From a virus, in the IMG/VR virus record IMGVR_UViG_3300025674_000440, positions 1 through 22,435 of that record: a stretch of 22,435 nucleotides of DNA; one strand, written 5' to 3'. A program made the translations under genes and the position numbers. The notes under the pieces are model-generated. The model was not told where the DNA came from. It made no database searches and saw only the letters and a list, made by a program, of their open reading frames with translations. How positions within the stretch are numbered: the stretch's first letter is position 1; each line of letters opens with the position of its first letter. Positions 7,701 through 13,539 of this stretch are shown one piece after another.

Positions 7701-10557
7701 TGGATTTAGCGGTGGCCTTGCGAGGGATGCAATTGAAAATTTACAAATACTCTTTAACAAAGTTGAAGGAGGTAATTTAGGTACGCTTGGGAAACCTACA
7801 TATCAATACATAGATCCTAATGTATTAAGTGACTTAGGCTATGGTTCATTTGAGGACAAAAAAGATCTAGAAATAGCAACGAACAATCTTCTTAAAGATT
7901 TAAAGGACCAAGGAGGTAATTTAGATTTAATTGAATCTATTGAAGAACAAGGTGATTTTAATATCCAAAATATAATTAACCTTATTGATCCTCTGTATAT
8001 TGAAAATGGAGACTATGAAAAACTAATAAATGAAATTAATGCTTATCAGTCTTTTGGAAACACTGTCACCTATTCACCTAAAGCCCTGGAAACATTAGGC
8101 TTTGATGTAGCAACTTATGGAGATTACACACAATCTTTATCTGCATTAAAAGAAGTAAGTGAGGCAGCAGACAGCCTTTTAAAAGCTGAATTTGGAAATC
8201 TTAATGCAGAGCGTTTAAAAAATATATTCGGAATAACATCACTGAATGGAAAAATTCCTAATTTTTCTCCAGAAGAAATGCAAGACCGGATAAACGATGT
8301 TTTTAATTTAAACATTGATTTTGATGATCGGCCTAAAACTATATATAATCCAGAAATTTTAAAAGCTGCAGGATTTACTGAAGATGTTTATGGAGATTTT
8401 AACGATGAAAATAATTTGTATACAGCTAGCGAAGCTTTTAAAAATTCACTAAAAAACACAACAGACGGGAAAAAAATTAAATTAAAAGACTTATTAGATA
8501 AAATTCAAAAAGATCCTATTGAGGGAAACGGAGAACTAGATATTAACGATGTAAAAGATATATTGAACAGTTCTGAATATGGATATCGAATTGATTTATT
8601 AGATAAAGGATATGAAATGTACAACCCAGACTTCTTAATTGATATGGGATATCTTGTTGTACCTGAAGACCAAACTGAAGACTATAGTTTTACTCCGGAA
8701 GAGATTTATCAAGCAAGTTTAATTTTTGAAGAAGATATATATCAAACACTAGGAAGCGATAAAGCAAATGAATTGTTCAACATTATCGATAACACTGATG
8801 CAAAAAAAGGTGTTCGAGAAGCTATTAACTACACAAACAATGTGTTCGGTACAGATATAAACCCTTTAACCCTGGAACAATTTATAATCGGTGACACCGC
8901 TATTGATTATGAATTTGCACAAAATTTTATTCAAGAATTTTTAGAACCTCGTTTTGATTATTCTGAAAGTATGGATGAATTTATGAGTTATATGGAAGTA
9001 GATGAAGCAAATAAAAACATTTTACAAAAAATTGATACGCTTACGCTAGCAAGAGAAAAAACAGCAAGTTTACTTATTGATTACACAGAAAAATTAAAAA
9101 CTTATGGTGAATTAGCTAAAGAATTCAATTATGAATTTTATATGGATCCTTTAGCAACTGATAAAGGATACCCTTTAATAAACGAGGACAGCAAAAGTAT
9201 TCTTGAAGATCAAGCAAGAAAAATACAAGAAGACTATGAAAGTTTTAAAGAAAGTTTTGCAAACACACCTGAAGAAACACCTAACATTAGCTGGGGTGAT
9301 ATTGCCTATCAATTTGGAATTAATCCATATGAAGCTTTAAACAACCCAGAAATTTTTGCACAATTGCATTATCAAGCTATTGGACAAAAAAGAGGTTATT
9401 TGGGCACATCTTTTGCAGCAACAGAAGTAGATATTAAAAATTATCTAGAAACAGAGTTAAAAAATGAACTAAATAAAATTTTAACGGACCAGGGGTCATT
9501 GCCTTTTGGTCGTTTTGAAAGAGTAGAAGACTATGTTGATGATTACTTAGACTCTATCGTTTTAAATGAAGCTGCTTATGAGCAAATCCTAAAAGCATTA
9601 GGCTTTTTAGAAGAAAATCAAACACTCGAAGACGCTGACGAAATTCTTTTAGGAGATGTAAGAAATGAATTTATTGAACTTTTAAGAACCGTACCAGCTT
9701 CTAGTATTCGTGCTCAGATCGAGCAATTAGAAAAAGTTAAAGATGACCCCACCCAGGCTAATCTAGGTGTTTTTTATATTCCTCGTGAAGACGTTTTTAA
9801 TGATTATGTAACATTAGATGAGAATGGAGAACCAATAGAGCTTTCTGGTGAAGAAAATTATCTTTCTGAAGTTCTTTCTAAGATAGGTGGAGACGAAAGA
9901 GACAGGCTCGTTCAACATTTGGGGTATGAAGAAACTCCGGACAATGAACAATTAAAAGCAGATTTATTAAAAGTTTTGCAGATGCAAAACAATTGGGAAA
10001 CCAGGGAATTAAAACGTGATCTTGACGATTTAGCTCAAAAAACAAATACACTTTTAAGTGACAAACTTGTTGTTCCAACTGACAAAGAATTACAAGATTA
10101 TTTAAACCGAACAAAAGAAAAAGAGGAAGGGCCAAAATCTGTATTTTATGAGATGTTTAAAAATGCAGGATATGCAGGAGATGAAGATACTTTTTATGAA
10201 GAACTTTTTCCTGATGCTGACCGCTCTGAAATGGATTTATTTTCTAAAATTCTTCGAGGAGAAGAAGACGGAGGCGGATTTAAATTAGACTTAGTTAGTA
10301 AAATGCAGAACCCTTGGAGCGCAATAAGCTTTGCGGAAAGTTTAGCGTCTGATGACTATGCAGATGATGAAAGCACTCCAAGCCCTTTTAGTTTTTTAGA
10401 TAAGTATTCATCCGGCTATTCAATTATGGATGAAGAAAAAGATCAGAAAACAGGCTTTGAGGGTTTGTTTGATTTAGACTTAGATGACGAAGATAATAAA
10501 GAAAGCACGTCTACAAGAGATCCGTTTATTGATAACTTTATGTCTTTATTTTCATGA
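4711..10557 (+). CDS. Giant probable virion protein, 1948 aa, with ~90-residue internal repeats
   Basis: The start is firm: ATG overlapping the HNH stop with a strong AAGGAG 7 nt upstream. The protein is hydrophilic, acidic and mostly helical. Residues 450-530 hold an Ala/Gly-rich, moderately hydrophobic segment (ATAMLGGIGTIKGLQTFG, IVGGFNIGGFNPL) that could insert in a membrane or line a channel. Residues about 935-1395 contain four clear units and one weaker unit, each starting with Y-x-P-x-x-L-x-x-x-G (prolines at 1036, 1123, 1214 and 1306, weaker at 939), followed by a helix such as YTASEAFKNSLK. The C-terminus is very acidic. There is no peptidase, lysozyme or nuclease motif I can see. 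Size and position before the endolysin suggest a tape-measure or ejected internal virion protein, by context only. Confidence 0.8.
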   Translation: MGYLRKDDNPNVSALQTRYSGVINIACYLKKDGTCDATESIKQLDDLIKTQKEKFAAGIPTLQVRQPTAEDPNSRTFDENFKNPFEGWGSYKDTGLIKADQIGNMVAPSESDKVKGVLDGFFVSYVGHDNGQYPDYEKVNEKVTELKNALSSMEKFYSVYTGKNSSIKPGQDNYKKLIEELDNLVLKTERYPEGKLAGLGKELADKVLNIAEDNIEQYHIYNHIPQDEEVQAYIKERKNKGFLQPPVGSFNTDYYFRNSEEATREGLAMLGRELEKDEEGNPVLDANGNVKTFSANVKDLYKIARYADSIEDYAGGADRMQSSAATNFANDHYISRVTDSNGNLTNDYYNIRVNEPVADKNQMLYRGVGNKLDTRQKQELAKGFFDISALPEYETKEVFDNEGNLISVKTDTQLDPGFDAREYYINRGVDEEVIDDLLITDEAETTVSAAENIVAENVGNVVGKYLGQFEALTRDSLQKTIEAMKLQSQKEAATAMLGGIGTIKGLQTFGADIAEQIVGGFNIGGFNPLQGAFDELEDRLKTDFEKFSPFSQSKNNVIYNWQKWFGETFNDAYDSQYSFNELLDQAITDDSYLLDEQSVFQRKIIESVGNHFQNKKSTLFGSPRDVLNDSELSNVEREEKDILQDAFYQKGSPESNEEKALRTIALLSVEGKLISEELGEKTFEEIVDEKLTNSTKDEILKSIFLKTNENQDLTEMGMGGIAKTHTGTTSPEQLLNKLGLSQQKFDAANLENKFLHLTLKNKLNNNAYKLTQPSSTYKGAENWFGESNIDDNLKKILQVVFKGNKPEGTNVNSFTFSTYEAPVQNWSFYKMTIDPASSEYGPLTYGNNSSANWYVQLPKDTQVSNAIGQFYEPAKITTGTSNEITFNLKDEFRFKEIEALNNLQLPVFLKVNRPDIAKSLSRDEKEALGVEWGEKIFNNNILNELGYDTSTQQAIVNSSRALSAEIRKLGSGRNMSGDILHDVITGETIDYLTKRKYGFSGGLARDAIENLQILFNKVEGGNLGTLGKPTYQYIDPNVLSDLGYGSFEDKKDLEIATNNLLKDLKDQGGNLDLIESIEEQGDFNIQNIINLIDPLYIENGDYEKLINEINAYQSFGNTVTYSPKALETLGFDVATYGDYTQSLSALKEVSEAADSLLKAEFGNLNAERLKNIFGITSLNGKIPNFSPEEMQDRINDVFNLNIDFDDRPKTIYNPEILKAAGFTEDVYGDFNDENNLYTASEAFKNSLKNTTDGKKIKLKDLLDKIQKDPIEGNGELDINDVKDILNSSEYGYRIDLLDKGYEMYNPDFLIDMGYLVVPEDQTEDYSFTPEEIYQASLIFEEDIYQTLGSDKANELFNIIDNTDAKKGVREAINYTNNVFGTDINPLTLEQFIIGDTAIDYEFAQNFIQEFLEPRFDYSESMDEFMSYMEVDEANKNILQKIDTLTLAREKTASLLIDYTEKLKTYGELAKEFNYEFYMDPLATDKGYPLINEDSKSILEDQARKIQEDYESFKESFANTPEETPNISWGDIAYQFGINPYEALNNPEIFAQLHYQAIGQKRGYLGTSFAATEVDIKNYLETELKNELNKILTDQGSLPFGRFERVEDYVDDYLDSIVLNEAAYEQILKALGFLEENQTLEDADEILLGDVRNEFIELLRTVPASSIRAQIEQLEKVKDDPTQANLGVFYIPREDVFNDYVTLDENGEPIELSGEENYLSEVLSKIGGDERDRLVQHLGYEETPDNEQLKADLLKVLQMQNNWETRELKRDLDDLAQKTNTLLSDKLVVPTDKELQDYLNRTKEKEEGPKSVFYEMFKNAGYAGDEDTFYEELFPDADRSEMDLFSKILRGEEDGGGFKLDLVSKMQNPWSAISFAESLASDDYADDESTPSPFSFLDKYSSGYSIMDEEKDQKTGFEGLFDLDLDDEDNKESTSTRDPFIDNFMSLFS
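7519..8895 (+). repeat. Protein-level repeats inside the giant gene (period ~90 aa)
   Basis: The anchors YIDPNVLSDLG, YSPKALETLG, YNPEILKAAG and YNPDFLIDMG are spaced 87, 91 and 92 residues apart. A weaker copy (NNNILNELG) lies 97 residues before the first. Each anchor is followed by an acidic/aromatic stretch (for example VYGDF), a helix of the type (L/I)YxASxxFxxxL, and often a second helix such as DINDVKDIL. The repeats are diverged at DNA level, so the duplications are old. Confidence 0.5.
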
Positions 10558-10853
10558 GTGATAAACCTAAAAAAGCAGCCAAAGCAGCTAAATTAGCCAA
10601 AGATAAAATGGCCTGTAACAAGCCTAGAACTACGCCAGGTCATCCTACAAAATCTCATGTGGTAAAAGCTTGCAAAGACGGTGAAGAAAAGATTGTGCGG
10701 TTCGGTCAGCAAGGGGTAAAAGGCGCTGGCAAAAATCCAAAAACAGCTAAAGACAAAGCAAGGAAAAAATCTTATTATGCAAGGCATAATGCACAAGATG
10801 CAAACCCAGATAAATTCTCAGCACGTTATTGGTCACATAAAGTTAAATGGTAA
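10554..10853 (+). CDS. Small basic conserved phage protein, 99 aa
   Basis: The start overlaps the stop of the giant gene (ATGA). The protein is very Lys/Arg-rich, with a Lys/Ala N-terminal run. The conserved-looking core is CNKPRTTPGHPTKSHVVKAC, then KIVRFGQQGVKGAG, then KARKKSYYARH, ending ARYWSHKVKW. I recall this core from small proteins in marine phages and some algal viruses, without an established function. Two cysteines (residues 21 and 41) could coordinate metal or form a bond. The charge suggests binding to nucleic acid or a role in DNA packing, which is inference. Confidence 0.8.
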   Translation: MSDKPKKAAKAAKLAKDKMACNKPRTTPGHPTKSHVVKACKDGEEKIVRFGQQGVKGAGKNPKTAKDKARKKSYYARHNAQDANPDKFSARYWSHKVKW

Positions 10854-10856
10854 GTA

Positions 10857-10886
10857 TTGAGATAAAGACATCGCTTTCAGTATAAT
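10857..10886 (+). promoter_or_regulatory. Strong sigma70-type promoter
   Basis: TTGAGA (10857-10862) and a perfect TATAAT (10881-10886) are separated by 18 bp, just after the stop of the 99-aa gene. The predicted start of transcription is near 10893, about 15 nt before the 41-aa gene. It is the best-matched host-type promoter I found in the window. It would drive the 41-aa peptide and, by read-through, the endolysin and NblA-like genes. Confidence 0.65.
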
Positions 10887-10907
10887 GTGTGAAGCTTCCC
10901 TCGATTA

Positions 10908-11033
10908 ATGGCAAAGAGTTCTTCACGCACCGTTAAGTTTTCTTCAAAGCCTCCTAAAAAAACAAATCAAGGACAAGGCAAACATTCCCGTCCTAATCAC
11001 GGAAGGAAAAAAACCCGAGGGCAGGGTAAATAG
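10908..11033 (+). CDS. 41-aa highly basic peptide
   Basis: An ATG at 10908 opens a 42-codon frame ending in TAG at 11031-11033. The product begins MAKSSSRTVKFSSKPPKKTN and then has QGQGKHSRPNHGRKKTRGQGK: about one third Lys/Arg, no acidic residues, and a GQGKH...RGQGK pair. I recall peptides with this GQGKHSxPxxGxKKxRGQG pattern in marine cyanophage genomes. The strong promoter directly upstream supports expression. Nucleic-acid binding is likely from charge alone; the function is unknown. Confidence 0.65.
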   Translation: MAKSSSRTVKFSSKPPKKTNQGQGKHSRPNHGRKKTRGQGK

Positions 11034-11043
11034 TAATTAAAAC

Positions 11044-11078
11044 TGTGTAAGATTAACTATATTAGTTAGTCTTACACA
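11044..11078 (+). promoter_or_regulatory. Start-site hairpin of the endolysin gene
   Basis: GTGTAAGATTAACTA (11045-11059) pairs with TAGTTAGTCTTACAC (11063-11077), giving 15 pairs with one G-U and a 3-nt loop. T11044 can also pair with A11078, the first base of the start codon. There is no run of T after the stem, so it is not a standard terminator. A -10-like TATATT (11058-11063) sits at the loop; transcripts starting near 11070 would lack the 5' arm. The structure is seen in the sequence; its effect on translation is inferred. Confidence 0.6.
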
Positions 11079-11740
11079 TGTCTGAATTTTCTAATGCTAT
11101 TCGTATTATTAAAAAATACGAAGGCTATCACGAAAAGGCTTACACTGATCCGCGAACAGAAGATGAGGTGTACTCTATCGGATATGGTACACAATTCTAT
11201 CCAGATGGCTCACCCGTAAAACAAGGACAGTGCTGCACTAAACAAAAAGCCATGGAGTATTTATTCCATGAAATTTTTGTTATTGATCAAGAAATCGATA
11301 AACTAGATATCCAAATTGATCCTGCGATGCGCCAGGCTTTGATTTCATTTGTGCATTCTGTTGGATGGGAACCTTTTTTATACAGCGGCATTATTGATGC
11401 AATTGAAAGGGAAACCTGGTCTGAAGTTGTCGAAGACATGAATCGATGGATCTTTGACTGTGACAATAAAGTAATTGGCGGTCTTTTAGAAAGGAGAAAA
11501 GAAGAAGCCATTTTATTTCTTTCAGAAATCAATGCAAACCCCTGGCGCTCTACAGAGATTTTAATGACGGCATTCCGAAATTATTCTGCCGCAGCACACC
11601 AAATTAGAGCCATTAGAAAATTGGAAGACAGTATTAACCCTTACGTGTTAACCGAATTTGCCAATGAGTTTTGTCCTTTTGATGCGTTTCCCGTGTTCTC
11701 TTCTACAGAATATGATCAGATATTTGACATTTCCGATTAG
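11078..11740 (+). CDS. Endolysin, GH24 (T4-type) lysozyme
   Basis: This cell-wall muramidase cuts the MurNAc-GlcNAc bond of peptidoglycan to release progeny. Residues 12-38 carry the GH24 catalytic region: KYEGYHEKAYTD gives the catalytic Glu15 and Asp24 with the same spacing as Glu11 and Asp20 of T4 lysozyme, followed by SIGYGT (33-38). The Thr of T4 (Thr26) is replaced here by Ser33 after a small insertion. Later helices (AMRQALISFVHSVGWEPF, residues about 88-105) match the GH24 helical domain (xQALxSFxxNxG). About 60 extra C-terminal residues (from NPWRSTEIL) are not in T4 lysozyme and could bind the wall. There is no signal peptide, so it needs a holin, which I did not find. The start is fixed by a hairpin abutting the ATG. 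Confidence 0.88.
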   Translation: MSEFSNAIRIIKKYEGYHEKAYTDPRTEDEVYSIGYGTQFYPDGSPVKQGQCCTKQKAMEYLFHEIFVIDQEIDKLDIQIDPAMRQALISFVHSVGWEPFLYSGIIDAIERETWSEVVEDMNRWIFDCDNKVIGGLLERRKEEAILFLSEINANPWRSTEILMTAFRNYSAAAHQIRAIRKLEDSINPYVLTEFANEFCPFDAFPVFSSTEYDQIFDISD

Positions 11741-11764
11741 AATAAATTCAGTAGAAACAAATGA

Positions 11765-12052
11765 ATGGAAGACCGAAGCGATTTTGAAGTACCTTTAGAA
11801 CTTCAGTTTTCTGTTCGAAAAGCTGAACTGGCAGCCAAGGAAATGACATGGGAGCAACTGTATTCTGCTCTTATGAATTTGTATCAGCAACGCCTTATGG
11901 AATGGCATGCTGTCCAATGTTTGTTGCAAGATGAAGATATTGAATTAAATTTTGACGTACCAACCGACATGGAAATGATGCAACTAGCTTCGTCTTTTCA
12001 AGCAGACGGGTTAGAGTTCGATGATGATGATGATTTAATTTCGCCTTTTTGA
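11765..12052 (+). CDS. NblA-like protein (phycobilisome degradation adaptor family)
   Basis: Residues 14-57 (QFSVRKAELAAKEMTWEQLY, then LMNLYQQRLMEWH) align without gaps to the cyanobacterial NblA core as I recall it (EFSLR...QQMSREQAQ...LVMLYKQMML). They share F-S-x-R, M-[S/T]-x-E-Q and L-Y-x-Q. NblA is a small helical adaptor that targets phycobilisomes to the Clp protease, and phage-encoded NblA is known in cyanophages. This protein is longer (95 versus about 60 residues) because of an acidic C-terminal extension (FDDDDD, residues 85-90). It follows the endolysin by 24 nt, so late expression is likely. It would mark a host with phycobilisomes, such as Synechococcus. The match is short and helical, so confirmation is needed before using the name. 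Confidence 0.5.
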   Translation: MEDRSDFEVPLELQFSVRKAELAAKEMTWEQLYSALMNLYQQRLMEWHAVQCLLQDEDIELNFDVPTDMEMMQLASSFQADGLEFDDDDDLISPF

Positions 12053-12070
12053 TTTTTATAGGACAAATAT

Positions 12071-12388
12071 ATGCTGTCAACCGAGTATCGACTTCGTCTT
12101 GAGTTTGTTTGCGATCGAATTGCAAAAGGAGAAGAAGTAAAACTAGAAGATATGATTTGGGCAGATAAACTTGCAAAAGCAAACAGGTCTGCAGCGGAAA
12201 TTTTAAGGAAAGCACGCAGGCGTGCACGCAATCCAGAAATGACTGAAGACAGTTTAGATGGTTTTATGAACGCCTTGGATCTAGGAGACCCAGACCCCAC
12301 AAATCATCGGGCTACTTTTAAAAGCGCCGATGACATTGTAGAATGGTTTTCTCAAGAAAAAACGGACGACTGGCGTCAACGAGATTAA
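12071..12388 (+). CDS. Conserved phage protein of unknown function, 105 aa
   Basis: The ATG is preceded by TAGGAC as a ribosome site. The protein is helical and charged: MLSTEYRLRLEFVCDRIAKG, then an LEDMIWADKLAKANRSAAEI segment, then an Arg-rich helix (LRKARRRARN), and an acidic C-terminus ending DDWRQRD. I recall proteins with this DMIWAxKxAxxNRSA...RxARRRA pattern and WxxRD ending as hypothetical proteins in marine cyanophages. The basic helix suggests nucleic-acid contact or a small terminase-like role, but there is no firm basis. Its stop overlaps that of the convergent DUF3310 gene as TTAA. Confidence 0.75.
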   Translation: MLSTEYRLRLEFVCDRIAKGEEVKLEDMIWADKLAKANRSAAEILRKARRRARNPEMTEDSLDGFMNALDLGDPDPTNHRATFKSADDIVEWFSQEKTDDWRQRD

Positions 12389-12960
12389 TTCAAATCAATT
12401 AAACGATTTAAATACCACTGGGCTTTTAACAGTGACTCAGTACCCCCTTTCTGTTTTTCTCTCCACAAATATTTGGCGACGTTACCTTTTAAGTACCCTT
12501 TATATTCTTCTGTGGTTAATTGCGCTTCAATGGCTTCAATGCACTCAATACTTCCAGCGGTGTAATGAGAAGGATGATTAACCGTATCAGACTCTTCCCA
12601 AATTTCTGCGTGTTTTTTGAGATAAGTATCCCAAAGAGTCTGTCGTTTTTCTTTGGCAGTAAATTGCTTTTCTTCTTTTTTTTCTTCTAAATCTTTAGCC
12701 CAGGGAACAGGACAAATCCCCCCTGGGCAATCGCTAACAGCACCTTCGCTATCTTCTTCTATCGGGCTAAACCACGGCGCTTGGCGGACTGGCGTTTCAT
12801 CTCCTCCGAGGGACCTTCCAGCATCACAATTAGATCCTTGCCCATCGGTTTGCCGCCCATTGCTACCGACTGCTCCATCGATGGAATGTAACCCGTCATC
12901 CCCGGACGTTCCGAGCCGCCTTCCAGATTTAAGGGATTCCTCTCCAGCCCTTGTTCGCAT
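12385..12960 (-). CDS. DUF3310-family protein; true start unresolved
   Basis: Residues 125-188 are a clear DUF3310 domain: VNHPSHYTAGSIECIEAIEA, then GYLKGNVAKYLWREKQKGG, then KAQWYLNRLI. The family is common in phages near nucleotide-metabolism genes and is sometimes described as nucleotide-kinase related. The only ATG/GTG/TTG in frame is at 12960, but the first 65 residues (Arg/Gly/Ser-rich) look like an out-of-frame reading of the overlapping gene at 12759-13112. Believable protein sequence begins near residue 64 (FSPIEEDSEG), exactly where that gene stops. So the real product may come from a -1 frameshift off the upstream gene, from an unusual ATA or ATT start, or from a gene whose frame is broken by a sequence error. 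The linker (residues 91-124) is charged and helical. Confidence 0.75.
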   Translation of the reverse strand: MRTRAGEESLKSGRRLGTSGDDGLHSIDGAVGSNGRQTDGQGSNCDAGRSLGGDETPVRQAPWFSPIEEDSEGAVSDCPGGICPVPWAKDLEEKKEEKQFTAKEKRQTLWDTYLKKHAEIWEESDTVNHPSHYTAGSIECIEAIEAQLTTEEYKGYLKGNVAKYLWREKQKGGTESLLKAQWYLNRLIDLN

Positions 12961-13112
12961 GCTACTAATCCACGGTTGTAATTATCATATAAGGGTACAT
13001 CATTTTCTTCATTTGCGATAGGTTGTCCAAAATCTGAAAGATCTAAACAACGACACTCGACTTCATCTTTAACGAAAGCATCTAAAAAGTATGCAGGGTT
13101 GTTATGAGACAT
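12759..13112 (-). CDS. Protein of unknown function, 117 aa, GC-rich 3' half
   Basis: The ATG at 13112 faces the plus-strand gene at 13153 across a 40-bp divergent spacer. The N-terminal half is acidic with two close cysteines (VECRCLDLSDFG). The C-terminal half is Met/Gly-rich and then basic (KDLIVMLEGPSEEMKRQSAK, ending RRGLAR). From 12781 to 12960 the DNA is about 56 percent GC by my count, against about 33 percent in the next 60 bases upstream, and codons switch to CTG, GGC, TCG and CCG. This suggests a mosaic gene with a host-like or transferred 3' half. The open frame overlaps the DUF3310 frame by 202 bp. No domain recognised. Confidence 0.65.
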   Translation of the reverse strand: MSHNNPAYFLDAFVKDEVECRCLDLSDFGQPIANEENDVPLYDNYNRGLVACEQGLERNPLNLEGGSERPGMTGYIPSMEQSVAMGGKPMGKDLIVMLEGPSEEMKRQSAKRRGLAR

Positions 13113-13152
13113 TGTATTAAAACTTTTGGTTTGGCCCTATTACAATAATACT

Positions 13153-13539
13153 ATGGCAAATTTATTTAGTCCCACAGAAGACGAAAGACGTTTACCGGGT
13201 AGTTCTGGGGCGGACTACAATGATTTAAATCCAGAACAAGCATATGACACTGATTTAAGACGTGTCGACGAAGAAGATCGCATTTATGCTAAACGGGGTG
13301 GGTTAAATACTAAACAGATACTTGGAAAACGCATTAAGGCGGCAAGAACAGCAGGACGATATAGAGGACAAAAAGCGATACAAGAATTCGAAAATAACGG
13401 AGAAATTCCAATTAGTGCAAGGCAAATTAACGGAACGATCATTCCTGGTTTAAAGTTCCCCGGATATGGAGACCCTGGAGCTGGGGGAACCAACTACGCA
13501 AGAAAACCCAAAGTTAATTTCGGAAGACCTTTTGGTTAA
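13153..13539 (+). CDS. Small basic protein of unknown function, 128 aa
   Basis: I chose ATG 13153 (MANLFSPTEDERRLPG) over the TTG at 13126, because the extra nine residues look like promoter DNA and contain TACAAT (13141-13146). The N-terminal part is acidic (NPEQAYDTDLRRVDEEDRIY). The middle is strongly basic and helical (KQILGKRIKAARTAGRYRGQ). The C-terminus is Gly/Pro-rich (GLKFPGYGDPGAGGTNYARK). It is the only plus-strand gene inside the minus-strand block and is divergent from the 117-aa gene. Its stop overlaps the dcd stop as TTAA. The basic helix suggests binding to nucleic acid; the function is unknown. Confidence 0.65.
   Translation: MANLFSPTEDERRLPGSSGADYNDLNPEQAYDTDLRRVDEEDRIYAKRGGLNTKQILGKRIKAARTAGRYRGQKAIQEFENNGEIPISARQINGTIIPGLKFPGYGDPGAGGTNYARKPKVNFGRPFG

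Noticed and set aside
8515-8565. EF-hand or dockerin-like calcium loop (EGNGELDINDV) in the giant protein
   Set aside because: The first ligand position is Pro and only one other copy-like segment exists, so the calcium-loop pattern is not met.
11041-11080. Rho-independent terminator after the 41-aa gene
   Set aside because: The stem is strong but is followed at once by the endolysin ATG and has no T-run, so translation control fits better.
12653-13021. Plus-strand open frame of 122 codons across the GC island
   Set aside because: It is opposite the 117-aa and DUF3310 frames, Ser/Pro-rich, and its length is explained by the local rise in GC.
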